17,479 nt of DNA from CAZNPH01 sp964574985 (GTDB lineage: Bacteria > Bacteroidota > Bacteroidia > Bacteroidales > SM23-62): the NCBI GenBank assembly GCA_964574985.1, contig CAZNPH010000033.1, positions 1 through 17,479 of the forward strand, written 5' to 3'. Under the pieces are notes generated by a model. That model ran no database searches, was not told where the DNA came from, and saw only the letters and a program-made list of their open reading frames with translations. The position numbers and the translations under genes are program-made. Positions 16,361 to 17,479 of this stretch are shown here, in pieces; within the stretch, counting starts at the first letter, position 1; each line of letters begins with the position of its first letter.

Positions 16361-16666
16361 GTCTTGAACAAACGAGGACATGAACGGCCAGCTTACAATA
16401 AATAGGACTCTGAGCGGTCTGCAAGACCCAGCGAGGAGTCGGTGTTGAACTACACCCGCCGGGCCACAAGCTATGTACTTATTGACGGTTTCAGATGATC
16501 TTTAATGAAACAAACCAGGCGTTCTTTGAAGTATTGGAGGTTTTTGTGTTTTTGAGTATCTGTTACCTGGAAAATTTTAACACGAGACGGGCTGCTTTTG
16601 TTTCTTTTTGATGGTTACCGGACATACCATTCCCGGTTGCGGGGCAATCGCAATTTTGATTGGTTC
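16298..16666. other. Non-coding stretch between endonuclease and transposase
   Basis: The first ~60 bp are the right hairpin repeat. Bases 16406-16456 are rich in small inverted repeats and are listed separately. From about 16500 to 16666 the DNA is probably the untranslated 3' part of the IS91-type element, with no recognisable gene. Confidence 0.6.
16406..16456. other. Clustered stem-loops, possible replication end (oriIS-like) of the IS91 element
   Basis: Nested pairing GACTC (16406-16410)/GAGTC (16436-16440) encloses GGTCT-GCA-AGACC (16416-16428). It is followed by GGTGT (16441-16445)/ACACC (16452-16456) around a loop containing GAAC. IS91-family elements end, beyond the 3' end of the transposase gene, in a hairpin next to a GAAC- or CAAG-type tetranucleotide. 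Position and shape fit, but I cannot fix the element boundary. Confidence 0.35.
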
Positions 16667-17428
16667 TCATATATGTGTCTTTATTTGTTTTAGAAGAAAA
16701 CCAACCGGAGAACGGATCCTGGGCAGTTCCCTTACCGCCACCATACGTTCGGTTTTGCACACCGGGCATTGGCAGGGGTTCACGCCTGTGAGCCGCTCGA
16801 ATCGTTGCAGGTTTGTCTCCGGAGGTTGTTCGCGTTTTATCAGGGTATCGATGCCGGATTTTTCTTCCGGTGCAAATTGTAATCCAAGCCTGCTTCTGGC
16901 AGTGTGATTATAAATACCATATCGCCTGATTTTCACAAACCGAACTGGTAAAATATGCATGGTGAAACGGTGCAGGAACTCAATTCCATCCAGAGTAACG
17001 GGTTTTTTCACAGCACGCTCCCGGTAATCTTTAGCAATGAATGTCACTTTGCCGCCGGCAATGTTCAAAATACGCTGTTTTGTAATAGCTACCCGGTGCG
17101 TATACTGCCCCAGGTATTTAACCACGCGGTCTGCACCGGCCAGCACAGGTTCACAATACACAACCCACCTTGTGTTGTAAGCCTGCTGCACCTTGTCGTT
17201 GAACATTGATAATTGGTTTTGCTTTCGCAGGGCGCGCTTCAGGCTGTCGAGAAACTTTCCCTTAAAGGCATCGCTCAGTTGATGGACCGGATACAGGTAG
17301 TTCCACGAATTACCTATATGCTTCCATTGTCCATCCAGTGTGTATCCGGCAGCCGGAACAATGCAGTGGACATGTGGGTGCAGTGAGAGGTTTTGTCCCC
17401 AGGTGTTATCCCGACGTCGGGATAACAC
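16667..17428 (-). pseudogene. IS91-family transposase, 5'-truncated (HUH/Y2 type)
   Basis: C-terminal part of a rolling-circle HUH transposase of the IS91 family. The HUH-type motif HPHVH sits at residues 17-21 of the open frame and the paired-tyrosine region YLGQYTH at 105-111 (Y105, Y109), followed by RVAITKQRI. The frame opens with GTG inside a palindrome; recognisable IS91 sequence begins only at TWGQNLSLHPHVH (residue 9). The N-terminal roughly 100-150 residues, including the zinc-finger region of a full-length (about 400-residue) enzyme, are missing. The protein is therefore probably inactive, although the catalytic motifs survive. GC is higher than in the restriction-modification genes, indicating a different origin. 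Confidence 0.85.
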
Positions 17429-17430
17429 CT
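17401..17430. repeat. Perfect 30-bp palindrome at the transposase break point
   Basis: The left arm AGGTGTTATCCCGAC is followed directly by its exact reverse complement. The IS91 coding sequence stops being recognisable within the left arm (after about 17405). The palindrome therefore marks either the end of a second element inserted here or a rearrangement/assembly junction. Confidence 0.85.
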
Positions 17431-17458
17431 GTTATTCCGACTTTTTTATTATTCCGAT
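17406..17458. repeat. Iterated TTATYCCGAY motif
   Basis: A 10-bp motif occurs four times in 53 bp: TTATCCCGAC (17406-17415), its inverse (17416-17425), TTATTCCGAC (17432-17441) and TTATTCCGAT (17449-17458). Arrays of this kind at a junction suggest recombinase or transposase binding sites at the tip of another mobile element that continues beyond the window. Confidence 0.6.
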
Positions 17459-17479
17459 TTTGACTTAAATTTTTTTAGA

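Overview
The window looks like chromosomal DNA of a Bacteroidota bacterium, probably Bacteroidales-like. The case rests on a GldA-type ABC ATPase, a short NusG/UpxY-like antiterminator, a MetK of Bacteroidota length, and AT-rich gaps with promoter elements of the Bacteroidota type (TAnnTTTG at -7, TTG or TTTG near -33) in place of standard sigma-70 boxes. The genus cannot be fixed from this window.

There are three compositional blocks. (1) Bases 1-1820 are AT-rich and hold the tail of a surface-glycan locus: a polysaccharide deacetylase whose stop overlaps the start of a formyltransferase-like gene. (2) Bases about 1880-12620 are clearly GC-richer and hold tightly packed core genes: a NusG-like antiterminator, metK, a DUF2061-APS kinase fusion, a gldA-like ABC ATPase, a two-domain universal stress protein, a secreted TPR protein, a PutP-like Na+/solute symporter, asnS, rpoN and a PAP2-like membrane protein. 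Convergent pairs in this block touch or overlap at their stops (28-bp overlap, zero gap, 12-bp gap, and a 7-bp overlap at the right border). (3) Bases about 12620-17479 are AT-rich accessory DNA: a 2H phosphoesterase on the minus strand, a compact three-gene type II restriction-modification operon (XRE-type controller, then a DNA methyltransferase, then a PD-(D/E)XK endonuclease), and a 5'-truncated IS91-family transposase that ends at a perfect 30-bp palindrome close to the window edge.

The most interesting structure is in block 3. The restriction-modification operon, with its own promoter, lies between two direct copies of a roughly 55-60 nt element (about 13400-13458 and 16296-16360). Both copies share the core CGCACA..GCTGAT. 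Both are framed by an inverted repeat whose two arms differ between copies yet still pair within each copy (TTTGCAATT/AATTGCAAA against TTGGCAA/TTGCCAA). This is what a folded recombination or hairpin-recognition site would look like, so the operon may be a mobile cassette. The controller gene has a promoter (TTGACA, 20 bp, then TATATTTG) immediately followed by a palindrome and a 10-bp direct repeat. That layout suggests autoregulation that would delay endonuclease expression after entry into a new host.

In the core block, the APS kinase carrying an N-terminal membrane domain, close to a glycan locus, raises the possibility of membrane-tethered PAPS production. No ATP sulfurylase or sulfotransferase gene is present to confirm this.
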